From assembly GCA_000227525.2 (NCBI GenBank), contig AGIG01000034.1, forward strand, positions 206,482 through 270,481: 64,000 nucleotides of DNA. Direction: 5' to 3'. Made by a program: the position numbers and the translations under genes. Shown piece after piece: positions 8,901 to 18,203 of this stretch (positions are counted from its first letter, which is position 1; the number at the start of each line of letters is the position of its first letter). The DNA comes from a gamma proteobacterium HIMB30. Lineage in GTDB: Bacteria; Pseudomonadota; Gammaproteobacteria; Pseudomonadales; Litorivicinaceae. The notes beneath the pieces were generated by a model. The model ran no database searches and had not been told where the DNA came from. It saw only the letters and a list, made by a program, of their open reading frames with translations.

Positions 8901-10088
8901 CTACCTCATTTGACGCAGAGAACTCTCTAACTCGTTGAGATTTCCCGCGCTATACCAATTCTTTACAAATACCTTAGCCAACTGAATGCATTGACTCATT
9001 CCAGCAACTGTTTTGTTCGGATAGAACCAGTCGACATGACCGCCTCGTCCCCGAATTCTGCCCAAAACAGTCCTCAACTGATCTGGCTCATCCGTGTCAA
9101 AACCATCGGAAAAAACCCAAACACGTGTTCTTCGATTAACACTAACAGCATTGTCCTCAAAACAAATTTTCTTCAACGATGAGGCAATTTTAGTTCCACC
9201 TTGGAAGCCGGCTGTCACCGCATCAATTTTTTCTTGTATCTGTGGATTATCTCTCACTAATAGGTCTGTAATTTCTGCATAACGAACATGAAAGACAAAA
9301 ACCCTCACTGGGAGGCATCGACTGAAAGCACGCGCGAGTCTCAAATAAAACCCCGCATATGATTCCATCGATCGAGACACATCAATGATCATGACCACTT
9401 GCGGAGTTTGCCGTCGATGGCTTTGCCACTTTGGAATCACCCCGTCGCCACCTAACCGAATAATGCTTTCGGTTGTTTTACGCAAATTAAGATCACGCCC
9501 GCGAGAAGAGATACGCCATCGCCTCGTCGGTACATTTAACAGCTGCGCGCGAACGAGGCGAGCAGTCCGCTCTAGCATCGTCAGATCTGACGGCAACCAC
9601 TGAGACTGAAAATCTCGACCGAGTGGATCGACTACGCTGGCACCACCCGCTGATTTTTGAGTTGCGTTTTGTGATTGGTCTTGATCAGAGATCGCCGGGG
9701 AGTCCCCAACAACAGACGCCGAACCAGGACCCGCCTCAGTTGCCGATTGAGCTTGCTCAATTACTTCTCTCAGTTGCCTTGATCGTCGAGTGGTACCAGT
9801 CACTTTGACAGTTCCCTTGACTCTTTGAGGGAACCAGAACAAACGAAACAATTCAGGCCAGATTTTCCAATCTCTCAACGAGCTACAGGCAATCGGTCGC
9901 CACAGTTGTTCAACCCTCGTGGGGTCTACGCCGTTTCCAACTAAACCCAACACATCAATGAACAACTCCGCATCACGCGTTGTTGTCCGCATACCATTCT
10001 CACGTAGATATCGACAGAATTCGGCGATCCGGGAGACTGGCAGATTCCAATCATCCGAATAATCGCTGCAAGGTGTCATCACTGACAT
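8901..10088 (-). CDS. coxE: CoxE-like von Willebrand factor A domain protein
   Basis: A 395-residue cytosolic protein. A C-terminal VWA domain shows the MIDAS motif DVSRS (in VVMIIDVSRSMESYAG) and a later FSDGFD acidic site. A low-complexity Ser/Gln/Ala linker lies near residues 110-165. CoxE works with the MoxR-type ATPase CoxD to insert sulfur and copper into the CO dehydrogenase active site. The start codon at 10088 lies inside the end of coxD (38-base overlap); an in-frame ATG at codon 4 shortens the overlap. The order coxD-coxE is the canonical one. Confidence 0.9.
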   Translation of the reverse strand: MSVMTPCSDYSDDWNLPVSRIAEFCRYLRENGMRTTTRDAELFIDVLGLVGNGVDPTRVEQLWRPIACSSLRDWKIWPELFRLFWFPQRVKGTVKVTGTTRRSRQLREVIEQAQSATEAGPGSASVVGDSPAISDQDQSQNATQKSAGGASVVDPLGRDFQSQWLPSDLTMLERTARLVRAQLLNVPTRRWRISSRGRDLNLRKTTESIIRLGGDGVIPKWQSHRRQTPQVVMIIDVSRSMESYAGFYLRLARAFSRCLPVRVFVFHVRYAEITDLLVRDNPQIQEKIDAVTAGFQGGTKIASSLKKICFEDNAVSVNRRTRVWVFSDGFDTDEPDQLRTVLGRIRGRGGHVDWFYPNKTVAGMSQCIQLAKVFVKNWYSAGNLNELESSLRQMR

Positions 10089-10938
10089 CTGACCTATCCC
10101 TCGCTGTCTTAAGAAGGCAACTCAACGAACCTCGAAGAGATACCGGATCTTCTGGTAGCGATTGCAACCCATACAATGTTAATGCTTTCAACCAATCAAT
10201 CGATTCAGCAATTCCTGGCTTCTTCTCCAGATCCTCTTTACGGAGTGTATTTACAAACTGAGCCGCTTGTTCGATCAAACGAAGATCAGCCTCAGGTACT
10301 TTCAATCGAAGAATCTCGGTCTCGCGGGACACATCTGGATATTCAAGATAGTGGTAGAGACAACGCCTCCGTAGCGCATCCGAAAGATCGCGCGTCCCGT
10401 TACTGGTGAGTATCACAATCGGCACAACCGTTGATTTCACCGTACCTAACTCAGGTATAGAAATCTGGTAGTCAGACAACGCCTCAAGAAGATAGGCTTC
10501 AAACGCTTCATCAGAGCGATCAATTTCATCAATCAAAAGCACCGCGCCGTCACGCTCTTTCAAGGCTTTGAGGATGGGTTTCTGAATCAGAAAATCCTCG
10601 GAATAAATACTTGCCGAGTCCACCGTCTGAGCTGAAGACTCAGCCAACCGAATCTCAGTTAACTGTCGCCCATAATTCCACTCATACACCGCGTCATGAT
10701 GATCGAGACCTTCAAAACACTGTAGGCGGATGAATGAGCGACTTACCATTTCCGAGATCGCCGTTGCTAAGGCAGTCTTACCAACCCCAGCATCCCCCTC
10801 GAGCAATAGCGGCCGCTCGAGCTTCATCGCGAGATGAATTGACCCCGCAAGCTGATTATCGCAAAGGTAACCGGCACGAAGTAAATCGGACCGAATCGTT
10901 TGAAGCGTTGAATCTAGCTGGTCACCCATCGGGCCCAT
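10051..10938 (-). CDS. coxD: CoxD-like MoxR-family AAA+ ATPase
   Basis: A 295-residue AAA+ ATPase of the MoxR type. Walker A is GDAGVGKT near residue 50, Walker B is VLLIDEIDRSD, sensor 1 is VILTSNGTRDLSD, and the arginine-rich DALRRRCLYHYLEYP segment follows. CoxD is required for maturation of the [CuSMoO2] cluster of aerobic CO dehydrogenase, acting as an ATP-dependent chaperone with CoxE. It begins immediately after the coxG stop, and its end overlaps the start of coxE. Confidence 0.93.
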   Translation of the reverse strand: MGPMGDQLDSTLQTIRSDLLRAGYLCDNQLAGSIHLAMKLERPLLLEGDAGVGKTALATAISEMVSRSFIRLQCFEGLDHHDAVYEWNYGRQLTEIRLAESSAQTVDSASIYSEDFLIQKPILKALKERDGAVLLIDEIDRSDEAFEAYLLEALSDYQISIPELGTVKSTVVPIVILTSNGTRDLSDALRRRCLYHYLEYPDVSRETEILRLKVPEADLRLIEQAAQFVNTLRKEDLEKKPGIAESIDWLKALTLYGLQSLPEDPVSLRGSLSCLLKTARDRSDVSDDTLQRLFG

Positions 10939-11538
10939 TTACCCAACTGACTTCTTGCCGAATAAACCCCCAATCCAGCTTTTGAGAAGAGCCCAGAAAA
11001 TAGCCAATCCATTCAATTCATTTGTCGACTCGGCAGACGGCGATTCATTCGCTTCTATCTCGCTACCAGAATTCTCTGTGGCATCGCCCAAGGCTTGGGC
11101 TTTGAGTATAAAGTTGTCAACGAACTGCTTGAGGATCACATCTGAGACTTGCACCATCATACGTCCTCCAAATTGAGCGAACTTACCATTCACAATCACG
11201 GTTGCAGCACCGACGAGAACCGACCCATCAGTCGTCTCTTCAATAGTCGCTTCCAGCTCCATCGAAGCTGAAGAGCCACCCTTGTCAGCACCTTTCCCTT
11301 TCAAAACAAGAGATTTATTGGCGGCATCCATGGATAAGATTTCGACTTCACCACCAAATTGCGCGGTTGCCGGGCCCACTTTGACTTTAACGGAGCCTTT
11401 ATACGAGCTATCCCCAGTCTTCTCGCCCAAACTGGCACCTGGCATACACGACGCAACAGATTCGAGGTCGGAAAGAACGGCCCACGCATGTTGCGCGGGC
11501 ACTCCAAGCTCATAACGTTTATCTAATTTAACTTCCAA
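10939..11538 (-). CDS. coxG: CoxG-like SRPBCC protein
   Basis: A 199-residue protein. Residues 1-145 form a CoxG-type SRPBCC domain: ELGVPAQHAWAVLSDLESVA, a CMPGASLGEK segment, KVKVGPATAQFGGEVEI, and GKFAQFGGRMMVQVSDVIL. A variable acidic linker leads to a C-terminal WALLKSWIGGLFGKK segment that could be an amphipathic membrane anchor. CoxG recruits CO dehydrogenase to the cytoplasmic membrane in A. carboxidovorans and passes electrons toward the quinone pool. It sits directly downstream of coxL with a 9-base gap. Confidence 0.9.
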   Translation of the reverse strand: MEVKLDKRYELGVPAQHAWAVLSDLESVASCMPGASLGEKTGDSSYKGSVKVKVGPATAQFGGEVEILSMDAANKSLVLKGKGADKGGSSASMELEATIEETTDGSVLVGAATVIVNGKFAQFGGRMMVQVSDVILKQFVDNFILKAQALGDATENSGSEIEANESPSAESTNELNGLAIFWALLKSWIGGLFGKKSVG

Positions 11539-11547
11539 GAAATTCTC

Positions 11548-13959
11548 CTAAAGCTGAACGCCTTCTTCCTTCAATTTTTTCCAAATTCGATATGCCGTGT
11601 GAGGCATATCGATGTGAGTCACGCCAAGGTGTGAAAAGGCATCGACTACCGCTGACGTAAACGTCGGAATTGACCCCACATGAGGAGATTCAGCAACACC
11701 TTTCGCACCAATCGGGTGATGCGGTGAAGGCGTGACCGTGTAATCAGTCTCCCAGGTCGGCGTTTCAACGGCCGTCGGCAAGAAATAATCCATCAAAGTA
11801 TTACCCATCAAATTACCTTGCTCATCGAATGGCATCTGCTGACCCATCGCAACCGCAAAACCCTCAGTTAATCCACCGTGGATTTGACCATCGATGATCA
11901 TTGGGTTGATTCGCGTACCGCAGTCGTCAAGCGCATAGAAACGACGGATTGACGACTCACCAGTTCCCTTGTCGATATCGACGACACAAAGGTAAATACC
12001 AAACGGATAAGTGAAGTTAGGTGGATCATAGTAATGAACGGCTTCAAGCCCGGGCTCCAGGCCCTCCGGTGGTTGGTTATAGGCAGCCCATGCAATATCC
12101 GCCATCGTCTTGAACTGTTCGTCGTTACCTCGGACCTTAAACCGATCGATTTCCCAGTCCAAATCTCCCTCGGCAACTTCTAAGAGATGCGCAGCAATTT
12201 TCTTCGCTTTCGCATGAATCTTTCGGGCAGCCATCGCGATCGCAGCACCAGCAACCGGTGTCGACCGAGACCCATATGTCCCAAGACCGTAAGGTGCTGT
12301 CGATGTATCACCTTCTTCAACCTGAATCACCTCACTCGGAATACCTAATTCGCTCGCGATGATTTGGGCATAGGTGGTCTGGTGACCCTGGCCTTGGGTA
12401 ATCGTTCCCATCCGTGCGATCGCACTACCAGTTGGGTGGATACGGATCTCACACGAGTCAAACATGCCTACCCCAAGGATGTCGCATATTTTACTCGGTC
12501 CCGCCCCAACAATTTCAGTGAAAGTTACAAGACCGATACCCATGAGTGTCGGACAATTTGGATCGCTCCGTTTCTGCTCCTGCTCAGCGCGTAGCGCGTC
12601 GTAATCTACCGCATCCAGCACTTTCTCGAGCGCAGTATGATAGTCACCTGAATCGTATTCGAACCCAAAAGCACTGGTGTATGGGAACTGTTCCTTTCGG
12701 ATAAAATTCTTTCGCCGAATTTCAGCTTTATCCATATCCAACTTTTGCGCGAGAACATCAACCATACGCTCGATTAGGTACACCGCCTCGGTGACGCGGA
12801 AAGAGCAACGGTAAGCGACACCACCGGGGGCTTTGTTCGTATACACCCCCTTCACACTGCAATGAGCAGCCGGGATGTCGTAACTGCCAGAACAGATGTG
12901 AAACAGACCAGCTGGAAACTTTGTAGGGTCGGCACAAGCGTCGAAAGCGCCATGATCCGCTACCACATCAACTTTCAGACCAAGAATTTTTCCGTCTTCT
13001 GTTGCTGCCAAATGACCATCCATGTGGTAATCGCGAGCGAATGCTGTCGTCGAGATATTCTCCATGCGGTCTTCCGACCACTTCACTGGTCGGCCCAAAA
13101 CAATTGATGAAACGATCGCGCAAACATAGCCAGGATAAACCCCAACCTTGTTCCCGAATCCACCGCCAATATCTGGGCTAATAATCCGAACCTTCGATTC
13201 AGGAACACCACTTAACATGGAAACGACTGTCCGCACCACGTGAGGAGCCTGAGAAGTCATCCAAGTTGTCAGCTCACCTTTCACAGGGTCAAAACTTGCG
13301 ACACAGCCACAGGTCTCGAGTGGACATGGGTGAACACGTGGGTAATGCATGTGTTGAGACACCGTTACCGGTGCATTAGCAAAAGCGTCATCAGCTGCAG
13401 ACTTATCGCCGGCTTCCCATGTGAAAATATGATTATGATGATCCCTGGGACCATGCGCCCCCTCCGTTTTTCCAGCCAAATCTTCGCGCAATACTGGCGC
13501 ATCCGGCTCTAAAGCTTTATACGGATCAATGACGACTGAGAGCTCTTCGTATTCGACTTCGACCGCCTCAACGGCATCTGCGGCAATATACCGGTCGTCG
13601 GCAATAACGATAGCCACTTCCTGCATCTGGAAATGCACTTTCTCATCAGCAAGAACCGCGGCCACATCACCTGCAAGGGTCGGCATCCAATGAAGATTCA
13701 AAGGCTTCAAGTCATCCGCCGTCAGTACAGCATGGACTCCTGGGATTGCCATCGCTGGGTCTTTATTGATTTTCTTAATTCGTCCGTGCGCGACGGGTGA
13801 ACGAACGATATCCATGTGTAACATGCCAGGCAGTTTGATGTCGTCACAGTACTGGCCCTTACCTTGGATAAATCTCGCATCTTCTTTACGGAGACGAGAA
13901 TCGCCCATCCCCTGCAGTTCAGCTTTCCGCTCTTCTGGTGTTTTAACTGGTGCGTTCAT
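11548..13959 (-). CDS. coxL: Aerobic carbon monoxide dehydrogenase large subunit, form I
   Basis: An 803-residue molybdenum hydroxylase subunit (809 in A. carboxidovorans) that oxidises CO with water to CO2. The active-site loop AYRCSFR occupies residues 382-388, and Cys385 would bridge copper to molybdenum. This is the diagnostic form I pattern (AYxCSFR) and not the AYRGAGR of form II enzymes. Other landmarks are GGGFGNKVGVYPG in the molybdopterin-binding region, a TQGQGHQTTYAQI motif and GAKGVAESPHVGS with the catalytic Glu near the C-terminus. The subunit is cytoplasmic and assembles as (LMS)2. A good SD (GGAGG) precedes the ATG. Function as a true CO dehydrogenase is well supported. Confidence 0.97.
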   Translation of the reverse strand: MNAPVKTPEERKAELQGMGDSRLRKEDARFIQGKGQYCDDIKLPGMLHMDIVRSPVAHGRIKKINKDPAMAIPGVHAVLTADDLKPLNLHWMPTLAGDVAAVLADEKVHFQMQEVAIVIADDRYIAADAVEAVEVEYEELSVVIDPYKALEPDAPVLREDLAGKTEGAHGPRDHHNHIFTWEAGDKSAADDAFANAPVTVSQHMHYPRVHPCPLETCGCVASFDPVKGELTTWMTSQAPHVVRTVVSMLSGVPESKVRIISPDIGGGFGNKVGVYPGYVCAIVSSIVLGRPVKWSEDRMENISTTAFARDYHMDGHLAATEDGKILGLKVDVVADHGAFDACADPTKFPAGLFHICSGSYDIPAAHCSVKGVYTNKAPGGVAYRCSFRVTEAVYLIERMVDVLAQKLDMDKAEIRRKNFIRKEQFPYTSAFGFEYDSGDYHTALEKVLDAVDYDALRAEQEQKRSDPNCPTLMGIGLVTFTEIVGAGPSKICDILGVGMFDSCEIRIHPTGSAIARMGTITQGQGHQTTYAQIIASELGIPSEVIQVEEGDTSTAPYGLGTYGSRSTPVAGAAIAMAARKIHAKAKKIAAHLLEVAEGDLDWEIDRFKVRGNDEQFKTMADIAWAAYNQPPEGLEPGLEAVHYYDPPNFTYPFGIYLCVVDIDKGTGESSIRRFYALDDCGTRINPMIIDGQIHGGLTEGFAVAMGQQMPFDEQGNLMGNTLMDYFLPTAVETPTWETDYTVTPSPHHPIGAKGVAESPHVGSIPTFTSAVVDAFSHLGVTHIDMPHTAYRIWKKLKEEGVQL

Positions 13960-13971
13960 GTTTCCTCCAGA

Positions 13972-14463
13972 TCAGGCTGTTGCTGATTCTTTTTGTTGTA
14001 ATTTGACAGCTGCTGATTTCACCGCCTTCACGATGTTCTGATATCCAGTGCAGCGGCAAAGATTTCCACTCAAGCCGACACGGATCTCGTCTTCGGTTGG
14101 ATTTGGATTATTTTGAAGGAATCGATACGAAGTCATCAGCATCCCCGGTGTGCAATATCCGCACTGTAGCCCGTGCTCTTCATAAAACGCTTCTTGCACG
14201 GCGTGAAGTATTCCCCCATCGGCAAGACCCTCAACAGTCTTCACTTCACAACCATCACACTGGACCGCGAGATGTGTACATGCCTTGACGCTTTCTCCAT
14301 CAATATCCACTGTGCACGCTCCGCAGTGGCTTGTTTCACAGCCAATGTGCGCACCGGTTAGGTTCATCTGCTCTCTCAGAAAATGGACAAGTAAAGTTCG
14401 GCTATCCACCAGTTGCTCTATTTCTTGGCCGTTGAGGTTCATTTTTACAATTTGTTTTGCCAT
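13972..14463 (-). CDS. coxS: Aerobic CO dehydrogenase small subunit, 2x[2Fe-2S]
   Basis: A 163-residue iron-sulfur subunit. The plant-ferredoxin-like cluster is held by Cys42, Cys47, Cys50 and Cys62 ([13 protein letters not shown]...KAC), and the second cluster by Cys101, Cys104, Cys136 and Cys138 (CGYCTPG and NLCRCTGY). It passes electrons from the Mo-Cu site in CoxL to FAD in CoxM. It lies between coxM and coxL, as in known cox operons, with gaps of 12-14 bases. The length is typical. Confidence 0.96.
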   Translation of the reverse strand: MAKQIVKMNLNGQEIEQLVDSRTLLVHFLREQMNLTGAHIGCETSHCGACTVDIDGESVKACTHLAVQCDGCEVKTVEGLADGGILHAVQEAFYEEHGLQCGYCTPGMLMTSYRFLQNNPNPTEDEIRVGLSGNLCRCTGYQNIVKAVKSAAVKLQQKESATA

Positions 14464-14477
14464 TTTTATTATCCTGT

Positions 14478-15341
14478 CTAACTTACTTTCGCCAGCGCTT
14501 CGTTAATCGCACGCTGAACCATTTGTCCTGCCATTGCCGTTTTGTACTCAGCGTCACCCCTGAGATCTTCCGCTGGATCACAAATTTCCATCGCTTTTGC
14601 CGCCGCTTGACGAATGAGATCATCATTGACGCTTTGTCCCATGAGGACGGATTCCGCATCGTGAGCCCTCAGCGCTGTCGGCCCAAGGTTTGTGAGGGTT
14701 ATTCTGATGTGCGACACAGAACCGCCACTCAAAGCGACCACAACTGCGCAAGCAGCGGTTGCCCAGTCACCCGTCTTTCGCTTCAGCTTTTTGTAGGCAT
14801 ACCCGGCACCTTGAGGAAACGCTTTGACTGTGATTTCGGTCAAGATGTCTGTCTCCTCCAGGGCTGTCCAGTAGGTACCTAAAAAGAACTCACTCGCTGG
14901 TACTTGCCGGGTTCCGTTGGGGCCCGCGATTGTCATAATCGCATCACATGCCAATGCCAGTGCTGGATGATCATTCGCCGGATCTCCATGTGCGATATCT
15001 CCACCAATGGTTCCACGATTTCTTACTTGTGGGTCAGCGATAAGCTTAGCCGCTTCTGGGAGGAGCGGGACTTTCTCATTCAATACTGGATCTGCAATGA
15101 CAGCGTTTTCGGACGTCATGGCGCCGATAATGATGTTATCACCAACCACTCGAACCCCCTTGAGTTCAGGGATGCGATTGATGTCAACAAGGTGCTCAGG
15201 CTCGGCGAAACGCAGTTTCATCATTGGCAACAAACTATGGCCGCCAGCCAAAATTTTTGCTTCCGAGCCGAGGCTAGACAAAAGACCCACCGCTTCCTCA
15301 ACAGAAGATGGGCGATGATATTCAAAGCTAGGAGGTATCAT
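14478..15341 (-). CDS. coxM: Aerobic CO dehydrogenase medium subunit, FAD-binding
   Basis: A 287-residue flavoprotein subunit. FAD contacts are visible as [17 protein letters not shown] near residue 32 and [18 protein letters not shown] near residue 107, both family hallmarks. CoxM collects electrons from the CoxS clusters. It is the first gene of the operon, preceded by GGAG six bases before the ATG. The C-terminal CO_deh_flav_C domain is complete. No CoxB, CoxC or CoxH membrane sensor gene lies upstream. Confidence 0.96.
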   Translation of the reverse strand: MIPPSFEYHRPSSVEEAVGLLSSLGSEAKILAGGHSLLPMMKLRFAEPEHLVDINRIPELKGVRVVGDNIIIGAMTSENAVIADPVLNEKVPLLPEAAKLIADPQVRNRGTIGGDIAHGDPANDHPALALACDAIMTIAGPNGTRQVPASEFFLGTYWTALEETDILTEITVKAFPQGAGYAYKKLKRKTGDWATAACAVVVALSGGSVSHIRITLTNLGPTALRAHDAESVLMGQSVNDDLIRQAAAKAMEICDPAEDLRGDAEYKTAMAGQMVQRAINEALAKVS

Positions 15342-15533
15342 GGGTGTCTCCGATTTTTATTTTCATTTGGAGACCATCGAGTACTGAACTTGCGCTGTTC
15401 TATTTAAAGCTTCCATGCTGAAATCTCGAAGATCTCAGACCGAGCTAGTATGCATGGCTGTATTGAAAAAACAAGATCGAAAAAATACATTACCGCTAAT
15501 TGGCTAGCGGCTTGACGCTTAGGGACAAATCCA
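15342..15533. promoter_or_regulatory. Probable cox operon promoter region with a near-palindrome
   Basis: This region is non-coding between the divergent coxM start and a small plus-strand ORF. A 17-bp near-palindrome, GAAATCT-CGA-AGATCTC at 15420-15436, has one mismatch in its 7-bp arms and lies about 80 bases upstream of the coxM ATG. It could be an operator for the cox operon, but there is only one copy and no regulator gene next to it. I could not place -35/-10 boxes with confidence. Confidence 0.3.
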
Positions 15534-15701
15534 ATGGATGATATTAAATTAACAAGAGTTGGTCGGTATAAAATCGCTTGGGATCGATGCGACGCCACTG
15601 CTGATCGAAATGGACCAGAACAAGCAGATACAGAAAAACTAAGGCGCCTCGCAGAACTTGGTAAACACTTCAAAAAAGCGAAAAAGAACGGAAGTCAGTG
15701 A
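15534..15701 (+). CDS. Small basic hypothetical protein
   Basis: A 55-codon ORF that begins MDDIKLTRVGRYKIAWDRCD and ends in a Lys-rich helix (LGKHFKKAKKNGSQ). The product is hydrophilic, with no signal or membrane segment. No strong SD is present (AGGGA lies about 11 bases upstream of the ATG). The regular amphipathic composition is protein-like, but the function is unknown. It is divergent from the cox operon. Confidence 0.4.
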   Translation: MDDIKLTRVGRYKIAWDRCDATADRNGPEQADTEKLRRLAELGKHFKKAKKNGSQ

Positions 15702-15758
15702 CTGATAACTGGGAGCGACCCTCCGGCTATTATTCCTGTCATCACAATTCACCCTCAC

Positions 15759-15781
15759 GAAGTCGTCGTTGCTACGACTTC
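15759..15781 (+). terminator. Hairpin after the small ORF
   Basis: GAAGTCGT and ACGACTTC form a perfect 8-bp stem with a 7-base loop, 57 bases downstream of the small ORF stop at 15701. It lacks a T-run, so it is a weak terminator candidate. Confidence 0.35.
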
Positions 15782-15813
15782 CGCGAGCACCAGACCTCTG
15801 CTAGCCTCAGCCG

Positions 15814-15996
15814 ATGCGAAAATTAAAATTAGCGGCAACTTCCGTTTTTTTGATTGCGGCGCTCTACACGGAGCTCTATCTCAACGGTCTGTGTATTAGC
15901 GATACGCCTCTTTTGAAAGAAATGACCATCATGTATCTACTAATGGCTCTCTTTCATTCTCCTGTGTGGTTCGAAAAATCTGTATCTCGTGAATGA
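15814..15996 (+). CDS. Small membrane protein
   Basis: A 60-residue ORF that starts MRKLKLAATSVFLIAALYTE. A basic N-terminus and hydrophobic segments at about residues 6-22 and 36-50 suggest two short membrane helices, or a signal anchor plus one helix. I recognise no family. There is no clear SD. It is plausible but unproven as a gene; it lies alone between the cox region and the DUF1800 cluster. Confidence 0.4.
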   Translation: MRKLKLAATSVFLIAALYTELYLNGLCISDTPLLKEMTIMYLLMALFHSPVWFEKSVSRE

Positions 15997-16098
15997 TGCT
16001 GCACCGCAGCCCGCAACGTAATTTTTCATGAGAACAAGGTACGAATGCGGATGAATTAAGCAATTAAATCGAACGCCAATCACCGCATTCACCTGATG

Positions 16099-17058
16099 TC
16101 ATTGCCTCAAAAATACCTGGCACCCTTCAAGTGAAAGCCCTCTCGATTCTGCATATTTCGCCCAGCTCCCAGGGGTCGATTTCCATTCGGGCATTGCCCA
16201 CTGGCATACCTCTACAGTACTTGTGTCGTAGGTCATGGGAGGAGGACTACCAAGATCTACAGTAGAGTTACTCAACATCTCAGCGATCCGAGTGCGCGAC
16301 GTCTCTACGAACTCAGCGCCACTCACTCCACCGCCCTTCTGATTCGAGCTGCAATCGGTTTGTACCCGTCCGAATAATTCAGCAACAATTGGTATCAGTT
16401 CTTGCTGGTAGCATTCTTGCGATTCTAAGTAGAATGGAAATGCCAGAAGGAACTGATCTAGCGCTCTACGAGCATCTGCGCTCAACATTGACGACACACA
16501 CTTCTTGCGGGCTCTCACTGCATCGATATCGCCTGAATCATCCTTCCAATGAATTTGCAGATAAATTGCATCTCCATGATCGTCGATCACGTGACGACCA
16601 CACTCATCAAAATTTTTATTCAAGACTCCTTTGATGAAATTGGTATCGATCAACAAGTGCAAACGTCGAGTCTCTCCGAGTAAGTTTCCGTCCCATTTAA
16701 TTTTTAAGGATGATAAATAACCGTCGTAGTCTCTTATCGGCTTCCATGAAGGATTGAATCGCATACGCGCCCAAATCTCACCAGGTTTTATTTGAGGCCG
16801 ATAGACGGGCCACGGAATTGTCTGCGAGACATTGATCTCATTCCAAATAGAGTCATCACCCTCAAAGTCAAAAGCTCTCAGAAATAGAGGGCTCTGATCT
16901 ACGCCAATATTCGCTGACGATCCGCGCGACCCTTTTTGAACATCTGAAAATTGATAGCTTTTTAATTGACCGGTGATTTCATCAACTCCAGACGAAGAAA
17001 GTGCGTGAACGCTCGTAATAATGCAGCAAGACAAAATGGCTGCTAAAAAACGAATCAT
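16099..17058 (-). CDS. Exported protein of unknown function, third gene of DUF1800/DUF1501 operon
   Basis: A 319-residue protein with a signal peptide (IRFLAAILSCCIITSVHALS, cleavage probably after the Ala-Leu near residue 20). The mature part is rich in Trp and Asp, with repeated short motifs such as GEIWARMRFNPSW and several cysteines near the C-terminus that could form disulfides. I recognise no family. Its ATG overlaps the DUF1501 stop by 4 bases, which ties it to that pair. It is probably periplasmic. Confidence 0.65.
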   Translation of the reverse strand: MIRFLAAILSCCIITSVHALSSSGVDEITGQLKSYQFSDVQKGSRGSSANIGVDQSPLFLRAFDFEGDDSIWNEINVSQTIPWPVYRPQIKPGEIWARMRFNPSWKPIRDYDGYLSSLKIKWDGNLLGETRRLHLLIDTNFIKGVLNKNFDECGRHVIDDHGDAIYLQIHWKDDSGDIDAVRARKKCVSSMLSADARRALDQFLLAFPFYLESQECYQQELIPIVAELFGRVQTDCSSNQKGGGVSGAEFVETSRTRIAEMLSNSTVDLGSPPPMTYDTSTVEVCQWAMPEWKSTPGSWAKYAESRGLSLEGCQVFLRQ

Positions 17059-18203
17059 GAGGCAAATAAATATTTTCCAATATTCGAAATCGTCGAATCC
17101 TGGAAAATTTCCTTAGATGAGTGCTCGTGGGGAATATCAAGCGTGGCTTCGATCGCTGCGCACATAATCGAACGAAGATCGACTGTGGCCATCAAGTCTC
17201 GCCGTTCAAACAGCTTATCGTTATTCAAACCAGGCCATTCTGTGAGAACCGTCCCTTCTCGGAGCAGACCACCCGCCAGCAGCGTCGCTGTCCCGTATCC
17301 ATGATCAGTTCCGTGTGAACCATTCATTTTCACAGTTCGACCAAATTCAGTAATTGTCATGATCACCGTTTGGTCCCAACGATCACCAAGTCCCTCTTTA
17401 TATGCTTTAAATATGGAATCTAACTTCCTTAGGTTTGCCTGATGCGGTCCCCCTGAACTCCCTTGCTGTGCGTGGGTATCAAAACCACGGACATAAATGA
17501 CAGAAGAAATAGGTCCGTTTTTCTGAGCCATGGCTTGACCTGCCGTAAAGGCAAGTGAAATTGGGTCGCGAGGCAAATCAATCGTCCCATCAGAGATCGA
17601 TTTTTCAACCTTCATCAATGAATCTTTGAGTGATCCGGAAGATAATTTTGAGAGCACTTCGAGCGCTGATTGATTAATACTTTTGGCACCGTGAATCCTC
17701 GCGGGATAGACAGTTTCAATTTCACTATAACCTCGAGTCACCAGCGGTTGACTCAATGACAGCGTTCTACCGGGCATACCGATTTCAGCCAGTGCTCTTC
17801 CCAGCCATCCTGTGTCCGTCGAAAACGGGGTTTCTAACCCCCCCTGAATGACATTTTGACCTTCAAAGTGCGATCTCCTGATATAGGGGAATGCCGATGC
17901 ATGAACGACCGAAGCTTCGCCGGCCCCCATCAACGAATAGAAATTCTCAAAACTGCTAGATATTCCAAAATCAGAATTAATTTCGAACATCGTTTGGTCG
18001 ATTAAATCTGGCCGATGATCAAATAGCTTTTTGTCACCAATCGGCGGAACAGAGGCCAACCCATCCATTCCGCCTTCCAAAATAATGATACCGAGTCTTT
18101 TAGGGTAATTTTCAGTGCCTGCTATTGCCAATGTTGGCGCAAACCCTAGGCTGGCAGCCGACGTTGATATCCCGAGTAGTTTGAGTAATTCACGTCTCAG
18201 CAT
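17055..18203 (-). CDS. DUF1501 family secreted protein
   Basis: A 382-residue protein. It has a signal sequence with a hydrophobic core (LLGISTSAASLGFAPTLAIAG) that resembles the Tat signals of this family but with a weak RRE instead of a full twin-arginine box. The domain begins RLGIIILEGGMDGLASVPP, with a VIYVRGFDTHAQQGS motif and VIMTITEFGRTVKMNGSHGTDHG, the sulfatase/alkaline-phosphatase-like metal-binding pattern of DUF1501. DUF1501 and DUF1800 genes are nearly always paired. The pair has no established biochemical role. It starts one base after the DUF1800 stop. Confidence 0.85.
   Translation of the reverse strand: MLRRELLKLLGISTSAASLGFAPTLAIAGTENYPKRLGIIILEGGMDGLASVPPIGDKKLFDHRPDLIDQTMFEINSDFGISSSFENFYSLMGAGEASVVHASAFPYIRRSHFEGQNVIQGGLETPFSTDTGWLGRALAEIGMPGRTLSLSQPLVTRGYSEIETVYPARIHGAKSINQSALEVLSKLSSGSLKDSLMKVEKSISDGTIDLPRDPISLAFTAGQAMAQKNGPISSVIYVRGFDTHAQQGSSGGPHQANLRKLDSIFKAYKEGLGDRWDQTVIMTITEFGRTVKMNGSHGTDHGYGTATLLAGGLLREGTVLTEWPGLNNDKLFERRDLMATVDLRSIMCAAIEATLDIPHEHSSKEIFQDSTISNIGKYLFAS

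Noticed and set aside
14457..14882. Plus-strand 141-codon open frame opposite coxM
   Set aside because: Antisense shadow of a strongly recognised gene; no SD and no protein-like pattern.
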